A stretch of DNA of 64,000 bases from Streptococcus parasanguinis ATCC 15912. Its GTDB lineage: Bacteria; Bacillota; Bacilli; Lactobacillales; Streptococcaceae. The position numbers and the translations under genes are program-made. Positions within the stretch are counted from its first letter, which is position 1, and every line of letters begins with the position of its first letter. The notes under the pieces were generated by a model. The model searched no databases. It saw nothing but the letters and a program-made list of their open reading frames with translations, and was not told the DNA's origin. Positions 36,617-48,000 of the stretch are shown here, one piece after another. The stretch lies in NCBI RefSeq assembly GCF_000164675.2, contig NC_015678.1, positions 930,001 to 994,000 on the forward strand, given 5' to 3'.

Positions 36617-36816
36617 TTGGCACTCCTTCTTTAGGAATTAGTTTAGCAAATAACCTAAAGGAAGGCAAGCTCAAATTTTTCTTGCTTTTTAACCCACTTT
36701 TCTATACAATAAAATCAATCAAAACAATCGGATAAGGAGTGAAAAGGTCATTGAGTCAAGAGAGCAATCTCACACCAATGGCCTTTTTACACCAAAATCT
36801 GAGCAAGGAGGCAAGA

Positions 36817-37929
36817 ATGCTCATTGGAATTCCTAAAGAAATTAAAAACAACGAAAATCGGGTCGGTTTGACTCCTGCAGGCGTACAAAGCTTGGTGAAG
36901 AAAGGTCATCAAGTTTTGGTGGAAACAAATGCTGGACTTGGTTCTGGCTTTGCGGATGAAGATTACACGAAGCAAGGGGCAACCATCGTTGCGACTGCAG
37001 CAGAAGCTTGGGCCGCTGAGATGGTGGTCAAAGTCAAAGAACCCCTCGCTGAAGAATACGACTTCCTTCGCGAAGACCTCTTGCTCTTCACTTACTTGCA
37101 TATGGCTGCCGCACCTGAATTAGCAGACGCTATGGTCGCAGCTAAAACAACTGGGGTGGCCTACGAAACCGTTCGTGACTTAGATGGACAGTTGCCACTC
37201 TTGGTGCCAATGAGTGAGGTTGCTGGACGGATGGCCGTGCAAATCGGTGCTCACTTCCTGACCAAACAAGAAGGTGGGTCTGGTGTCCTCCTAGGTGGGG
37301 TGCCAGGTGTTCCCAAAGGAAAAGTCACCATCATCGGAGGCGGAGTCGTTGGAACCCACGCAGCTCGTATCGCCCTTGGACTCGGTGCCCAAGTGACCAT
37401 CTTAGATATCAGCGCTAAACGTTTGGCTGTTCTGGAAGATGTCTTTGGTCATCAAATCCAAACCCTCATGTCCAACCCATTTAATATTGAAGCCAGCGTC
37501 CGTGATGCCGATGTTGTCATCGGAGCTGTCTTGATTCCTGGTGCTAAAGCTCCTAAATTAGTGACAGACGATATGGTTAAACAAATGCGTCCCGGTTCAG
37601 TCATCGTCGATGTGGCCGTTGACCAAGGTGGTGTTATTGAAACAGCAGACCGTGTCACAACGCATACGGATCCAGTTTACGAAAAACATGGCGTACTCCA
37701 CTATGCCGTTGCCAATATCCCAGGGGCTGTCGCTCGTACCTCTACTATCGCCCTTATCAATGTGACCCTTCCTTATGTTGAATCCCTAGCTGACAATGGC
37801 TTCCACAAGGCAATTGCCCTCGACGAAGGCCTGCGCCAAGGGGTCACCACTTACCAAGGACACATCACAAGTCAACCCGTTGCTACCGGTTTAGAGCGTG
37901 ACTTCACACCAATTGATGAATTGGTTTAA
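36817..37929 (+). CDS. ald: Alanine dehydrogenase
   Basis: The 370-residue NAD-dependent enzyme interconverts alanine and pyruvate plus ammonia. It has [23 protein letters not shown] at the start, the substrate-binding Lys region (VKVKEP), His in LHMAAAPEL, and the nucleotide-binding [19 protein letters not shown] use the ATG at 36817 with AAGGAGG upstream; an in-frame 26-codon extension lacks support. It is the only plus-strand gene in this part of the window and ends at a terminator shared with phoH. Confidence 0.96.
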   Translation: MLIGIPKEIKNNENRVGLTPAGVQSLVKKGHQVLVETNAGLGSGFADEDYTKQGATIVATAAEAWAAEMVVKVKEPLAEEYDFLREDLLLFTYLHMAAAPELADAMVAAKTTGVAYETVRDLDGQLPLLVPMSEVAGRMAVQIGAHFLTKQEGGSGVLLGGVPGVPKGKVTIIGGGVVGTHAARIALGLGAQVTILDISAKRLAVLEDVFGHQIQTLMSNPFNIEASVRDADVVIGAVLIPGAKAPKLVTDDMVKQMRPGSVIVDVAVDQGGVIETADRVTTHTDPVYEKHGVLHYAVANIPGAVARTSTIALINVTLPYVESLADNGFHKAIALDEGLRQGVTTYQGHITSQPVATGLERDFTPIDELV

Positions 37930-37941
37930 TTTCTAACATTC

Positions 37942-37979
37942 AAAAGGCAAAGATCTGATGATCTTTGCCTTTTCTTTTA
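37942..37979. terminator. Bidirectional terminator between ald and phoH
   Basis: AAAGGCAAAGATC pairs with GATCTTTGCCTTT around TGAT, with T-rich (plus) and A-rich flanks. It serves the converging ald and phoH genes, overlapping the phoH stop. Confidence 0.9.
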
Positions 37980-38972
37980 TTCTTCTTCTTCCACATCCGG
38001 TTCTTCTTTGAGGACTGGATTCGGAATGGGCTCGTAGGCCCGGATAATCTCTGCTACTACTGGATGACGAACGACATCCTTGGCAGAGAAATGCACAAAG
38101 TCAATTTGAGAAATATTCTTCAATTTCTCCTGGGCATCAATCAAGCCGGATTTAACATTTCGAGGAAGGTCAATCTGGCTGGTATCTCCATTGACAATCA
38201 TCTTAGAGTTAAAACCAAGACGAGTCAAAAACATCTTCATCTGCATGATGGTGGTATTTTGCGCTTCATCGAGGATGACAAAGGCATCGTCCAAGGTCCG
38301 CCCCCGCATATAAGCCAAAGGGGCAATCTCGATAATCTCCCGCTCCATCATCCGAGTTGTTTGGTCTTTCCCTAAAATCTGGTAAAGAGCATCATAGACC
38401 GGTCGTAGATAAGGGTCCACTTTTTCTTTGAGATCCCCTGGTAGGAAACCAAGGCTCTCTCCAGCTTCTACAGCAGGACGGGTCAAAATGATCCGCTTGA
38501 CCTGACCACGCTTGAGGGCAGTCACGGCCAAGGTCACTGCTAGGAAGGTTTTCCCAGTCCCCGCTGGTCCAATCCCAAAAGTGACATCATGGTTCTTGAC
38601 ACTATCGACATAGATCTTTTGACCAAGCGTTTTAACCCGAATGGGCTTGCCGTAACTATCCTTGATAATCTCTTCTTCATAGAGAGCGATGAACTTATCC
38701 AATTCCCCATTTCTCACCATGGTAATGGCGGTCACCACATCCGGCGTTCCAATGGTCATGCCACGGTTGACGAGGACCAAAAGAGCCTGGATGACTTGAC
38801 GAACCTGCTCGCAGGTTTCTTCTTCCCCAATGATTTGGACGATTTCTGTCCGTGCATGAATAATCACCCCAAATTCTTGCTCCATCAAACGGAGATGGCG
38901 TTCGTTAGATCCAAACAAATGAAAGAGATCGTCTGGATGCGTTAATGTAATTTCAACTGAATGTTCTTGCAA
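37977..38972 (-). CDS. phoH: PhoH-like ATPase
   Basis: The 331-residue protein has an N-terminal KH-like region (DDLFHLFGSNERHLRLMEQEFGV), Walker A GPAGTGKT and Walker B-like VILDEAQN, then the helicase-like GDTSQIDLP motif. PhoH proteins are cytoplasmic RNA-associated ATPases often found near ybeY. The start is a TTG giving MQEHSVEITLTHPDD, consistent with the family's N terminus and preceded by AGAGAGG. Confidence 0.93.
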   Translation of the reverse strand: MQEHSVEITLTHPDDLFHLFGSNERHLRLMEQEFGVIIHARTEIVQIIGEEETCEQVRQVIQALLVLVNRGMTIGTPDVVTAITMVRNGELDKFIALYEEEIIKDSYGKPIRVKTLGQKIYVDSVKNHDVTFGIGPAGTGKTFLAVTLAVTALKRGQVKRIILTRPAVEAGESLGFLPGDLKEKVDPYLRPVYDALYQILGKDQTTRMMEREIIEIAPLAYMRGRTLDDAFVILDEAQNTTIMQMKMFLTRLGFNSKMIVNGDTSQIDLPRNVKSGLIDAQEKLKNISQIDFVHFSAKDVVRHPVVAEIIRAYEPIPNPVLKEEPDVEEEE

Positions 38973-39051
38973 ATAAAGAACCTCTCTACCTGTGTTTTTC
39001 TATTATTATAACAAAGAGGCCGAGAAAAAACCATCCTCGACCTGTCCTTTT

Positions 39052-39267
39052 CTAGTGGGCTTGGTATTCTTCCCAAATCGCATCAAAATCGCCAAGATTA
39101 AAGGAAAAGCTGGCATGCTCTTCTAGATAGCGACTGACCTCATCGAAGTCATCTGTATGCTTGGGAAAAGCAGACTCGTGAAATGCAAGATCTGCTAGAA
39201 GGGCCTTAGGAGCATTGCTTTTAGGATTGCGCTCCGTCATCAACCAAGTATAAAATGATTTTCGCAT
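39052..39267 (-). CDS. YozE family (UPF0346) small protein
   Basis: The 71-residue acidic protein begins [21 protein letters not shown] and has the family pattern [26 protein letters not shown]. Members fold as a small SAM-like helical bundle; the function is unknown. It lies 10 bp after cvfB. Confidence 0.9.
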   Translation of the reverse strand: MRKSFYTWLMTERNPKSNAPKALLADLAFHESAFPKHTDDFDEVSRYLEEHASFSFNLGDFDAIWEEYQAH

Positions 39268-39277
39268 AAGCCTCCTC

Positions 39278-40132
39278 TTAGATCAACTCTGTTCCAAACT
39301 GGTCTTGCTTGATTTTTTTGGCCTTCATCAAACCACCCAAAGCCTTTTTGAACTGACCTTTTGAAATCCCAAAAGTTGCCTTGATTTCTTCTGGAGATGA
39401 CTTATCATTCAAGGTCATAAAGCCTCCATTGGCTTCCAAATAGGTCAGAATCATTTGGGCATCGTTTTCCAACATTTCAAAGGAGCGTGGCTTCAAAGAT
39501 AGATTCAAGGTCCGATCCACCTCACGGAATCCAATGACCCGGGCATCTAGGACTTGTCCCAAACGAGGTTCTGCATAGCGCTCACTTGGGTGGATAAAGC
39601 CCAGCATATTGTTCTCTGGAAGGTAAACAAAGGTTCCAGACAATTTCAAGCGGTAGACAATGGCTGGCCAGTTTTGGTTTTGCATATTGTTGTAAGCAGG
39701 ACGAGCCAAACGCTGGAAATCTTCCTGGTAGGCTAAGATCCCCCAAATCCGATCTTTCTTATCAACTTCTAAGCGAATATAGAGACGATCGCCCTTTTTA
39801 GGCCATAAATCTTTGATCTCCGGTAAGATATCTAGTGAGACAACAATCTGCTTATCTGGAAGCCCTGTATCCACGAAGACTCCCAAATCCTTGCGCACTT
39901 CCGTAACCGTTCCCCAGCCAAAGCTTTCTTGAGTTGCTGTGACTTCAAGTGTCGTGAGTCTGAGCTTTTGCTTCATATCTGTATAGGCAAAGCCCTTGAC
40001 ACTTTCTCCGACTTGGTGTGGGCCTTCTGCTTTATCAAGCGCGTAGGTCTGGCCATCTTTTTGAACAAAATAGAAGTGATCATTTTCATCAATGACCATT
40101 CCCATGATGTAGCTTGCTAGATTCGTATTCAT
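39278..40132 (-). CDS. cvfB: CvfB, S1-domain RNA-binding virulence regulator
   Basis: The 284-residue protein has tandem S1-type domains (about 1-60, 65-140, 150-215; e.g. [29 protein letters not shown]) and a C-terminal winged helix ([35 protein letters not shown]). This is the CvfB architecture, linked in Gram-positives to virulence factor expression and RNA binding. It follows frr in the conserved order. Confidence 0.92.
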   Translation of the reverse strand: MNTNLASYIMGMVIDENDHFYFVQKDGQTYALDKAEGPHQVGESVKGFAYTDMKQKLRLTTLEVTATQESFGWGTVTEVRKDLGVFVDTGLPDKQIVVSLDILPEIKDLWPKKGDRLYIRLEVDKKDRIWGILAYQEDFQRLARPAYNNMQNQNWPAIVYRLKLSGTFVYLPENNMLGFIHPSERYAEPRLGQVLDARVIGFREVDRTLNLSLKPRSFEMLENDAQMILTYLEANGGFMTLNDKSSPEEIKATFGISKGQFKKALGGLMKAKKIKQDQFGTELI

Positions 40133-40231
40133 GTTTCCTTCTTTCCTCTTGCTTCTTCACAAGAATAATGGAAATAAAACCCAGCCAGCAGTGCCAACTG
40201 AGTCTTTCTTTCCTGTAATGGTTGGGATGGA

Positions 40232-40789
40232 TTAAACTTCCATCAATTCTTTTTCTTTATGAGCTGTCATTTCATCTACATGCTTAACAGCGTCATCCGT
40301 AACTTTTTGGATCTCTTTTTCAAGACCTTTCAATTCATCTTCTGTGATTTCTTTTGCTTTTTCTTGTTTCTTCGCTTCATCCATAGCATCACGACGGATG
40401 TTACGGATCGCTACTTTAGCATTTTCACCCACTTTTTTCACTTCTTTTGCCAAGTCACGACGAGTTTCTTCTGTCAAAGCTGGGATAACCAAACGGATAA
40501 CAGATCCATCGTTGGCTGGAGTGATACCAAGGTCAGAAGCATTGATGCTGTGCTCGATGTCTTTCAAAGATGATTTATCAAATGGTGTGATCAACAAGAC
40601 ACGTGCTTCTGGAATAGTGATAGATGCCAATTGGTTCAAAGGAGTCTCTACTCCGTAGTATTCTACGAAAATACGATCCAAAAGACTTGCGTTTGCACGT
40701 CCAGCACGGATGCTACCAAATTCACGTCCCAAACTTTGGTGAGACTGGGTCATTCTTTCTTTTGCTTTTTCTACGATTGGGTTTGCCAT
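40232..40789 (-). CDS. frr: Ribosome recycling factor
   Basis: The 185-residue two-domain protein (three-helix bundle plus beta domain at about 30-105) has [23 protein letters not shown] and [14 protein letters not shown]. With EF-G it splits post-termination ribosomes. It follows pyrH by 19 bp, a common order in Firmicutes. Confidence 0.97.
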   Translation of the reverse strand: MANPIVEKAKERMTQSHQSLGREFGSIRAGRANASLLDRIFVEYYGVETPLNQLASITIPEARVLLITPFDKSSLKDIEHSINASDLGITPANDGSVIRLVIPALTEETRRDLAKEVKKVGENAKVAIRNIRRDAMDEAKKQEKAKEITEDELKGLEKEIQKVTDDAVKHVDEMTAHKEKELMEV

Positions 40790-40808
40790 AATCTTCCTCT
40801 ATTTTCTA

Positions 40809-41540
40809 TTATTTTTCTACGTTATTCGATACGGTTGTACCAATATTTTCACCAAAGACAACGCGTTTGATATTGCCTGGTTCATTCATATTAAAGACAA
40901 CCAAGTCAATGTCGTTGTCCATGGAGAGAGTAGAGGCTGTTGAGTCCATGATGCGAAGACCTTTGTTGATCACATCACGGTGAGTCAATTCCTCAAATTT
41001 CACAGCTGAAGCATCTTTTTTCGGATCGGCATTGTAAACACCATCGACCCCATTTTTGGCCATGAGAATGGCATCTGCTTCAATCTCAGCTGCACGAAGG
41101 GCTGCGGTCGTATCTGTTGAGAAGTAAGGAGAACCGATCCCCGCACCAAAGATCACGATCCGGTCTTTTTCAAGGTGACGAAGGGCACGACCACGGATAT
41201 AAGGTTCTGCAACTTGTTGCATAGCAATCGCAGTTTGAACACGGGTATCCACGCCAACTTGTTGAAGCGAATCAGCCATCACAAGTGCGTTCATGACAGT
41301 ACCGAGCATACCTGTGTAGTCTGCTTGGACACGATCCATCCCTGCTTCAGCAGCAGGTTCTCCACGCCAAAGGTTTCCCCCTCCAATCACCAAGGCAATT
41401 TCAATTCCAAGTTCATGAACTTCCTTGATTTCTTGGGCCATATTTTGGACAGTTTTGATATCGATTCCGACACCACGTTCGCCGGCAAGAGCCTCACCAG
41501 ATAGCTTGATTAAGATACGTTTATACTTAGGTTCTACCAT
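40809..41540 (-). CDS. pyrH: UMP kinase
   Basis: The 243-residue amino-acid-kinase-fold enzyme phosphorylates UMP. It has [16 protein letters not shown], the GGGNLWRG glycine motif, [15 protein letters not shown] loop ([20 protein letters not shown]) and [15 protein letters not shown]. It is the first gene of the pyrH-frr-cvfB-yozE cluster. Confidence 0.97.
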   Translation of the reverse strand: MVEPKYKRILIKLSGEALAGERGVGIDIKTVQNMAQEIKEVHELGIEIALVIGGGNLWRGEPAAEAGMDRVQADYTGMLGTVMNALVMADSLQQVGVDTRVQTAIAMQQVAEPYIRGRALRHLEKDRIVIFGAGIGSPYFSTDTTAALRAAEIEADAILMAKNGVDGVYNADPKKDASAVKFEELTHRDVINKGLRIMDSTASTLSMDNDIDLVVFNMNEPGNIKRVVFGENIGTTVSNNVEK

Positions 41541-42078
41541 TTTCTCTCTCCTTTTTTGATCTGTATTATTTTACCATAAATTACGTTTTTTATATAGTGA
41601 TATCTATCAAAAAAATTTTAACTTATCCACTGAAAAGATATTCATTTTTATCCTAATTTTATAAAGGATCTAGATTTTGGTAATGAAACTCTTTTACATA
41701 TGTAATTTAAGAATTGTCGCTTTTATCAATCATCGGTGCATCAACAATTATATGATCTTTTCCAGATGATTATCACTCTGAATCAGGTTAGCTGCTACTA
41801 TAATATTTAATTTCAAATAAGTAATTTAGAATTACATTTACTTTCTTGATTATAAGAAAAGAGCCCCCTTTTTTTAGATAAACAGTATAAAACTTTTAAA
41901 CTGTTTATGGTGGGAGACTCGTTTTATATCATTTTAATGATTCTTAGTTAAGCGTATGACTAGTTGAAAAAGGGGATTGATCATCCCCTTTTTCAAGGCT
42001 TTAAGGCCTATCCTAGTCACCAATTAGAACTGGCGTTTTGAATGAAGATAAATCAATCATTCACCAAAGGAAGAAGAA
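41541..42078. other. AT-rich intergenic region between pyrH and the adhesin gene
   Basis: About 540 bp. It holds the adhesin terminator near 41966-41994 and a weaker inverted repeat AAACAGT...ACTGTTT around 41880-41910. I see no gene or further named element. Confidence 0.6.
41966..41994. terminator. Bidirectional terminator after the adhesin gene
   Basis: GAAAAAGGGGAT and ATCCCCTTTTTC form a near-perfect stem with A- and T-runs on either side. Confidence 0.88.
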
Positions 42079-45000
42079 TTATTTTTCGTCTCCCTCTTTA
42101 CGACGTCCAAGTGCTGCCAATCCTACAAGTCCTGCAACTAGTCCGAGTAGAGTTGATCCGACAGATGTAGTTTCACCAGTATTTGGAAGTTGTCCTTTAG
42201 CTGGTGTTGACTCTACTGATTTACCTGATGTTGGGTCCACTGGTTTACCTGGTGTTGGATCCACTGGCTTATCTGGGGTTGGCTCTACAGGCTTGTCTGG
42301 AGTTTCTTTAAGTTTGTAAACATACGTTACATTCTTATCTCCTTCGATCACTTTACCTGTAGTAGGGTCGGTAGATTTAAGGTGACCTTGGTCATCCACT
42401 TCACCAACTGTGTAGTTGCCTGCTGGGACCAATTCATAAGTCTTACCGTCTTTTTCGATTGTTTGTGGACGGTTGTCTACCACTGTGTTGTAGTCCTTAT
42501 CAACTGGTTGATTTTCTTCATCCGTCACATCTGACTTGATGGTCTTGCCTTCTGTATCTACATAGTGAACATAAACGTTACCCTTAGGTTGAGTTGGTTC
42601 TTCCTTCACTTCTTTATAGACGTAAGTGATGATTGACTTAGGTTTGTCAACTTTACCTTTAACTGGATCAGATGATTCCAAATGGCCATCTTCGTCCACT
42701 TTACCTACTGGGTAGTCACCTTTCGGTACGATCTTGTAGGTCTTACCGTCTGGTGTCTTGATAGTGTTAGGTTTTTCACCTTCCTCAGTGGTGTTATATG
42801 GTGTGTCATAAGGTGAGTTTGGTGTATCTTGACGAGGTTTTTCGATTTCCTTACCATTTTCGTCTACGTAAGTGATGATGACTTCACCCTTCTTAGGTTC
42901 TGTTGGTGTTTCTTTTAGTTTGTACACATACGTTACATTCTTATCGCCTTCAATCACTTTGCCTGTTGTAGGATCGGTAGATTTAAGGTGACCTTGGTCA
43001 TCCACTTCACCGACTGTGTAGTTACCCGCTGGAACCAATTCATAAGTCTTGCCTTCGAATGCAATCTCTTGTGGACGGTTGTCTACGACTGTATCGTAGT
43101 CTTTGTCTACTGGTTGTTGATCTTCATCGGTCACATCTGACTTGATAGTATTGCCTTCTGTATCTACATAATGAACATAGACATTACCCTTAGGTTGTGT
43201 TGGCTCCTCCTTCACTTCTTTATAAACGTAAGTGATGATTGACTTAGGTTTGTCAACTTTACCTTTAACTGGATCAGATGATTCCAAATGGCCATCTTCG
43301 TCCACTTTACCTACTGGGTAGTCTCCTTTCGGTACGATCTTGTAGGTCTTACCGTCTGGTGTCTTGATAGTGTTAGGTTTTTCACCTTCCTCAGTGGTGT
43401 TATATGGTGTGTCATATGGTGAGTTTGGTGTGTCTTGACGAGGTTTTTCGATTTCCTTGCCATTTTCGTCTACGTAAGTGATGATGACTTCACCCTTCTT
43501 AGGTTCTGTTGGTGTTTCTTTTAGTTTGTACACATACGTTACATTCTTATCGCCTTCAATCACTTTGCCTGTTGTAGGATCGGTAGATTTAAGGTGACCT
43601 TGGTCATCCACTTCACCGACAGTGTAGTTACCCGCTGGAACCAATTCATAAGTCTTGCCTTCGAATGCAATCTCTTGTGGACGGTTGTCTACCACTGTAT
43701 CGTAGTCTTTGTCTACTGGTTGTTGGTCTTCATCGGTTACATCAGACTTGATAGTATTGCCTTCTGTATCTACATAATGAACATAAACATTACCCTTAGG
43801 TTGAGTAGGTTCTTCCTTCACTTCTTTATAAACGTAAGTGATGATTGACTTAGGTTTGTCAACTTTACCTTTAATTGGATCAGATGATTCCAAATGGCCA
43901 TCTTCGTCCACTTTACCTACTGGGTAGTCTCCTTTCGGTACGATCTTGTAGGTCTTACCGTCTGGTGTCTTGATAGTGTTAGGTTTTTCACCTTCCTCAG
44001 TGGTGTTATATGGAGTGTCATATGGTGAGTTTGGTGTGTCTTGACGAGGTTTTTCGATTTCCTTGCCATTTTCGTCTACGTAAGTGATGATGACCTCACC
44101 CTTCTTAGGCTCAGCTGGGGTTTCCTTCAATTTGTATACGTAGGTGACGTTCTTATCGCCTTCGATGACCTTACCGGTTGTTGGGTCGGTTGACTTGAGG
44201 TGACCTTGGTCATCCACTTCTCCGACTGTGTAAGTGCCGGCTGGAACCAATTCATAAGTCTTGCCTTCGAATGCAATCTCTTGTGGACGGTTGTCTACCA
44301 CTGTATCGTAGTCTTTGTCTACTGGTTGTTGGTCTTCATCGGTTACATCAGACTTGATGGTCTTACCTTCTGTATCTACATAGTGAACGTAGACGTTACC
44401 CTTAGGCTCAGCTGGGGTTTCTTTTAGTTTGTACACATACGTTACATTCTTATCGCCTTCGATCACTTTGCCTGTTGTAGGATCGGTAGATTTAAGGTGA
44501 CCTTGGTCATCCACTTCACCGACTGTGTAGTTACCCGCTGGAACCAATTCATAAGTCTTGCCTTCGAATGCAATCTCTTGTGGACGGTTGTCTACCACTG
44601 TATCGTAGTCTTTGTCTACTGGTTGTTGGTCTTCATCGGTTACATCAGACTTGATGGTCTTGCCTTCTGTATCTACATAATGAACATAAACATTACCCTT
44701 AGGTTGAGTTGGTTCTTCCTTCACTTCTTTATAAACGTAAGTGATGATTGACTTAGGTTTGTCAACTTTACCTTTAATTGGATCAGATGATTCCAAATGG
44801 CCATCTTCGTCCACTTTACCTACTGGGTAGTCACCTTTCGGTACGATCTTGTAGGTCTTACCGTCTGGTGTCTTGATAGTGTTAGGTTTTTCACCTTCCT
44901 CAGTGGTGTTATATGGTGTGTCATAAGGTGAGTTTGGTGTATCTTGACGAGGTTTTTCGATTTCCTTACCATTTTCGTCTACGTAAGTGATGATGACTTC

Positions 45001-48000
45001 ACCCTTCTTAGGTTCTGTTGGTGTTTCTTTTAGTTTGTACACATACGTTACATTCTTATCGCCTTCAATCACTTTGCCTGTTGTAGGATCGGTAGATTTA
45101 AGGTGACCTTGGTCATCCACTTCACCGACTGTGTAGTTACCCGCTGGAACCAATTCATAAGTCTTGCCTTCGAATGCAATCTCTTGTGGACGGTTGTCTA
45201 CGACTGTATCGTAGTCTTTGTCTACTGGTTGTTGATCTTCATCGGTCACATCTGACTTGATGGTCTTGCCTTCTGTATCCACATAGTGTACATAGACATT
45301 ACCCTTAGGTTCAGCTGGGGTTTCCTTCAATTTGTATACGTAGGTGACGTTCTTATCGCCTTCGATGACCTTACCGGTTGTTGGGTCGGTTGACTTGAGG
45401 TGACCTTGGTCATCCACTTCACCGACTGTGTAAGTTCCTGCTGGAACCAATTCATAAGTCTTGCCTTCGAATTCAATCTCTTGCGGACGGTTGTCTACGA
45501 CTGTATCGTAGTCTTTGTCTACTGGTTGTTGGTCTTCATCGGTTACATCAGACTTGATGGTCTTGCCTTCTGTATCTACATAATGAACATAAACGTTACC
45601 CTTAGGTTCTGTTGGTGTTTCTTTTAGTTTGTACACATACGTTACATTCTTATCGCCTTCAATCACTTTACCTGTTGTAGGATCGGTTGACTTGAGGTGA
45701 CCTTGGTCATCCACTTCACCAACTGTGTAGTTACCCGCTGGTACTAATTCATAGGTCTTGCCTTCGAATTCAATCTCTTGTGGACGGTTGTCTACAACTG
45801 TATCGTAGTCTTTGTCTACTGGTTGTTGATCTTCATCGGTCACATCTGACTTGATGGTCTTGCCTTCTGTATCCACATAGTGTACATAGACATTACCCTT
45901 AGGTTCAGCTGGGGTTTCCTTCAATTTGTATACGTAGGTGACGTTCTTATCGCCTTCGATGACCTTACCGGTTGTTGGGTCGGTTGACTTGAGGTGACCC
46001 TCATCATCCACTTCTCCGACTGTGTAAGTTCCTGCTGGAACCAATTCATAAGTCTTGCCTTCGAATGCAATCTCTTGTGGACGGTTGTCTACCACTGTAT
46101 CGTAGTCTTTGTCTACTGGTTGTTGGTCTTCATCGGTCACATCTGACTTGATGGTCTTGCCTTCTGTATCCACATAGTGTACATAGACATTACCTTTAGG
46201 CTCTTCTTTGAGCTTATAGATGTAGGTAACATTCTTATCTTCTTTAGCAACTAGACCAGTTGTAGGATCAGAAGACTTGAGGTGACCCTCATCATCTACT
46301 TCACCGACTGTGTAGTTACCCGCAGGTACCAATTCGTAAGTCTTGCTATCTTTTTCGATTGTTTGCGGACGGTTGTCCACGACTGTATCGTAGGTCTTAT
46401 TAATTGGTTGCGCCGCTTCATCTGTGACGGAAGTTTTCAGCTCATTACCCTCAGTATCCTTATAATGAACGTAAACATTACCAGTAACATCTGATTTGCG
46501 GTAATAGTGCGTTACATCTGTAGAAATTTCTTTAATGGATGGAAGAGAATAGTTATTAAAGAATGATGGGTAGCCAGAAGCCTTATCCCCTGGTGTGTTC
46601 CCACCAATGATGTTGGAAGTATTGTTTCGAACAGGATCTACATCTGCTGAGAATTGCGGTGAATCTGTAAAGGCATCCCCAGTAGCCTTATTGTACCAAC
46701 CACTCAAACGCACATTCCCGTTTCCACCATCCGTATAAGTTGCAACTTTAAGATGGTATTTCCCATCCTTACTGTCAACATATCCGACCTCTTTCGGTTC
46801 AGTTGCTGTTCCAGCAGGTGTTGGCTTACCTCCTGGCTTAACCGGGTCTGAAGTATACAACAAAGTATAGTTGGTTAAGTCTAGCGTATTTACATCCGTT
46901 GATGGATTATACGACGCCACTTTTGATGGGTCTAAAGCATATAATTTAACAACAGATGTTCCGTCTTTATCGACTTGCTCTACAATCCGTTTGACATAGT
47001 AGTGAGCACGTCCACCTTGGAGTTCCAAGTATTTAGCTCCGACACCACCTAGAGAACCGGTCATATCCTTTTCAGCATCCGTACGTACAAACTCGTAGCC
47101 TTCAAATTCACGCGGATTCGATGCCTTGTAGTCTTGGCTTTCAATACCAGTTTGGCTGTATGAAGCCAATTCTTCATTCGTACCCTCTACTTTATAGTAG
47201 GTGGTATGGGTTACTTTTTCAGTTGGGATAACTGTTTGAACATTCGGTTTTGTTTCCCCAACATTTCCTGGTTTAGTCGTATCACGAATTTGAAGAATGT
47301 GGTGTTTATATTTATCATCAGAAGTTGGACCAGCTTCACGGTTATTGGTCCAAGTTCCTAGGATTTGCGAAGATTCCCCAGTAGTATAATCAAATTGAGG
47401 GGCATAAGTAGGATTTTCATTCACCAAGGTCTTAAATTGGAAAGTTGACTTGGCAGTCAAATCCAAGGTTTCGACTTCTTTACCAGTAGCTTTTTCAACC
47501 AAACGAGCATGAACAGTTGGTGTCTGAGTTGTTCCAACAGCAGAACGATCTACTGAGAAGGTTACATAATAGCCACCATTGCTATAGGTAAGACCACCTT
47601 GATTTGCCGGACCTTGCCAGTTTTGAAGATCCCAAATAGAATAGGTATAGCGGTCAGCATTTGGATCCAATTGATAAGTTGCATTGTTCCATGTTGGGTC
47701 ATCAATAGAAGCACCATTTGGCTCTTCCATTGTTGGAGTTACTGATGGGGCTGTCAAGGTAGTTGAAGTTGAAAGTGCATCTAACTGAGCAGAAATTGCT
47801 GGTGCACCATTAACAGTTGTATTTCCATTAAAGCCTGCAGCCTTCAAGGTTACCATCATATCATCTACTGACTTGTTCAAGCGTTCTCGTTGTTCAGCAT
47901 ATGATTGTGGTTTTACTTCAGAATTGCTCGAAGTTTCTTTTGTTGGCAATTCAGCTTGAACTTTTGCAACAGCCTCTTTGATAGCAGCTTTCTGCTCTTC

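Noticed and set aside
42079..46482. CRISPR array as an explanation for the regular repeats at 42-46 kb
   Set aside because: The repeats are about 300 bp, in frame, and encode protein modules; no short direct repeats with unique spacers are present anywhere in the window.
43594..46494. Repeated plus-strand frames of 70-84 codons opposite the MucBP repeats, all beginning MTLVIHFTD or similar
   Set aside because: They recur only because the coding repeats recur, have no ribosome binding sites, and are mirror images of the adhesin codons. They are antisense shadows.
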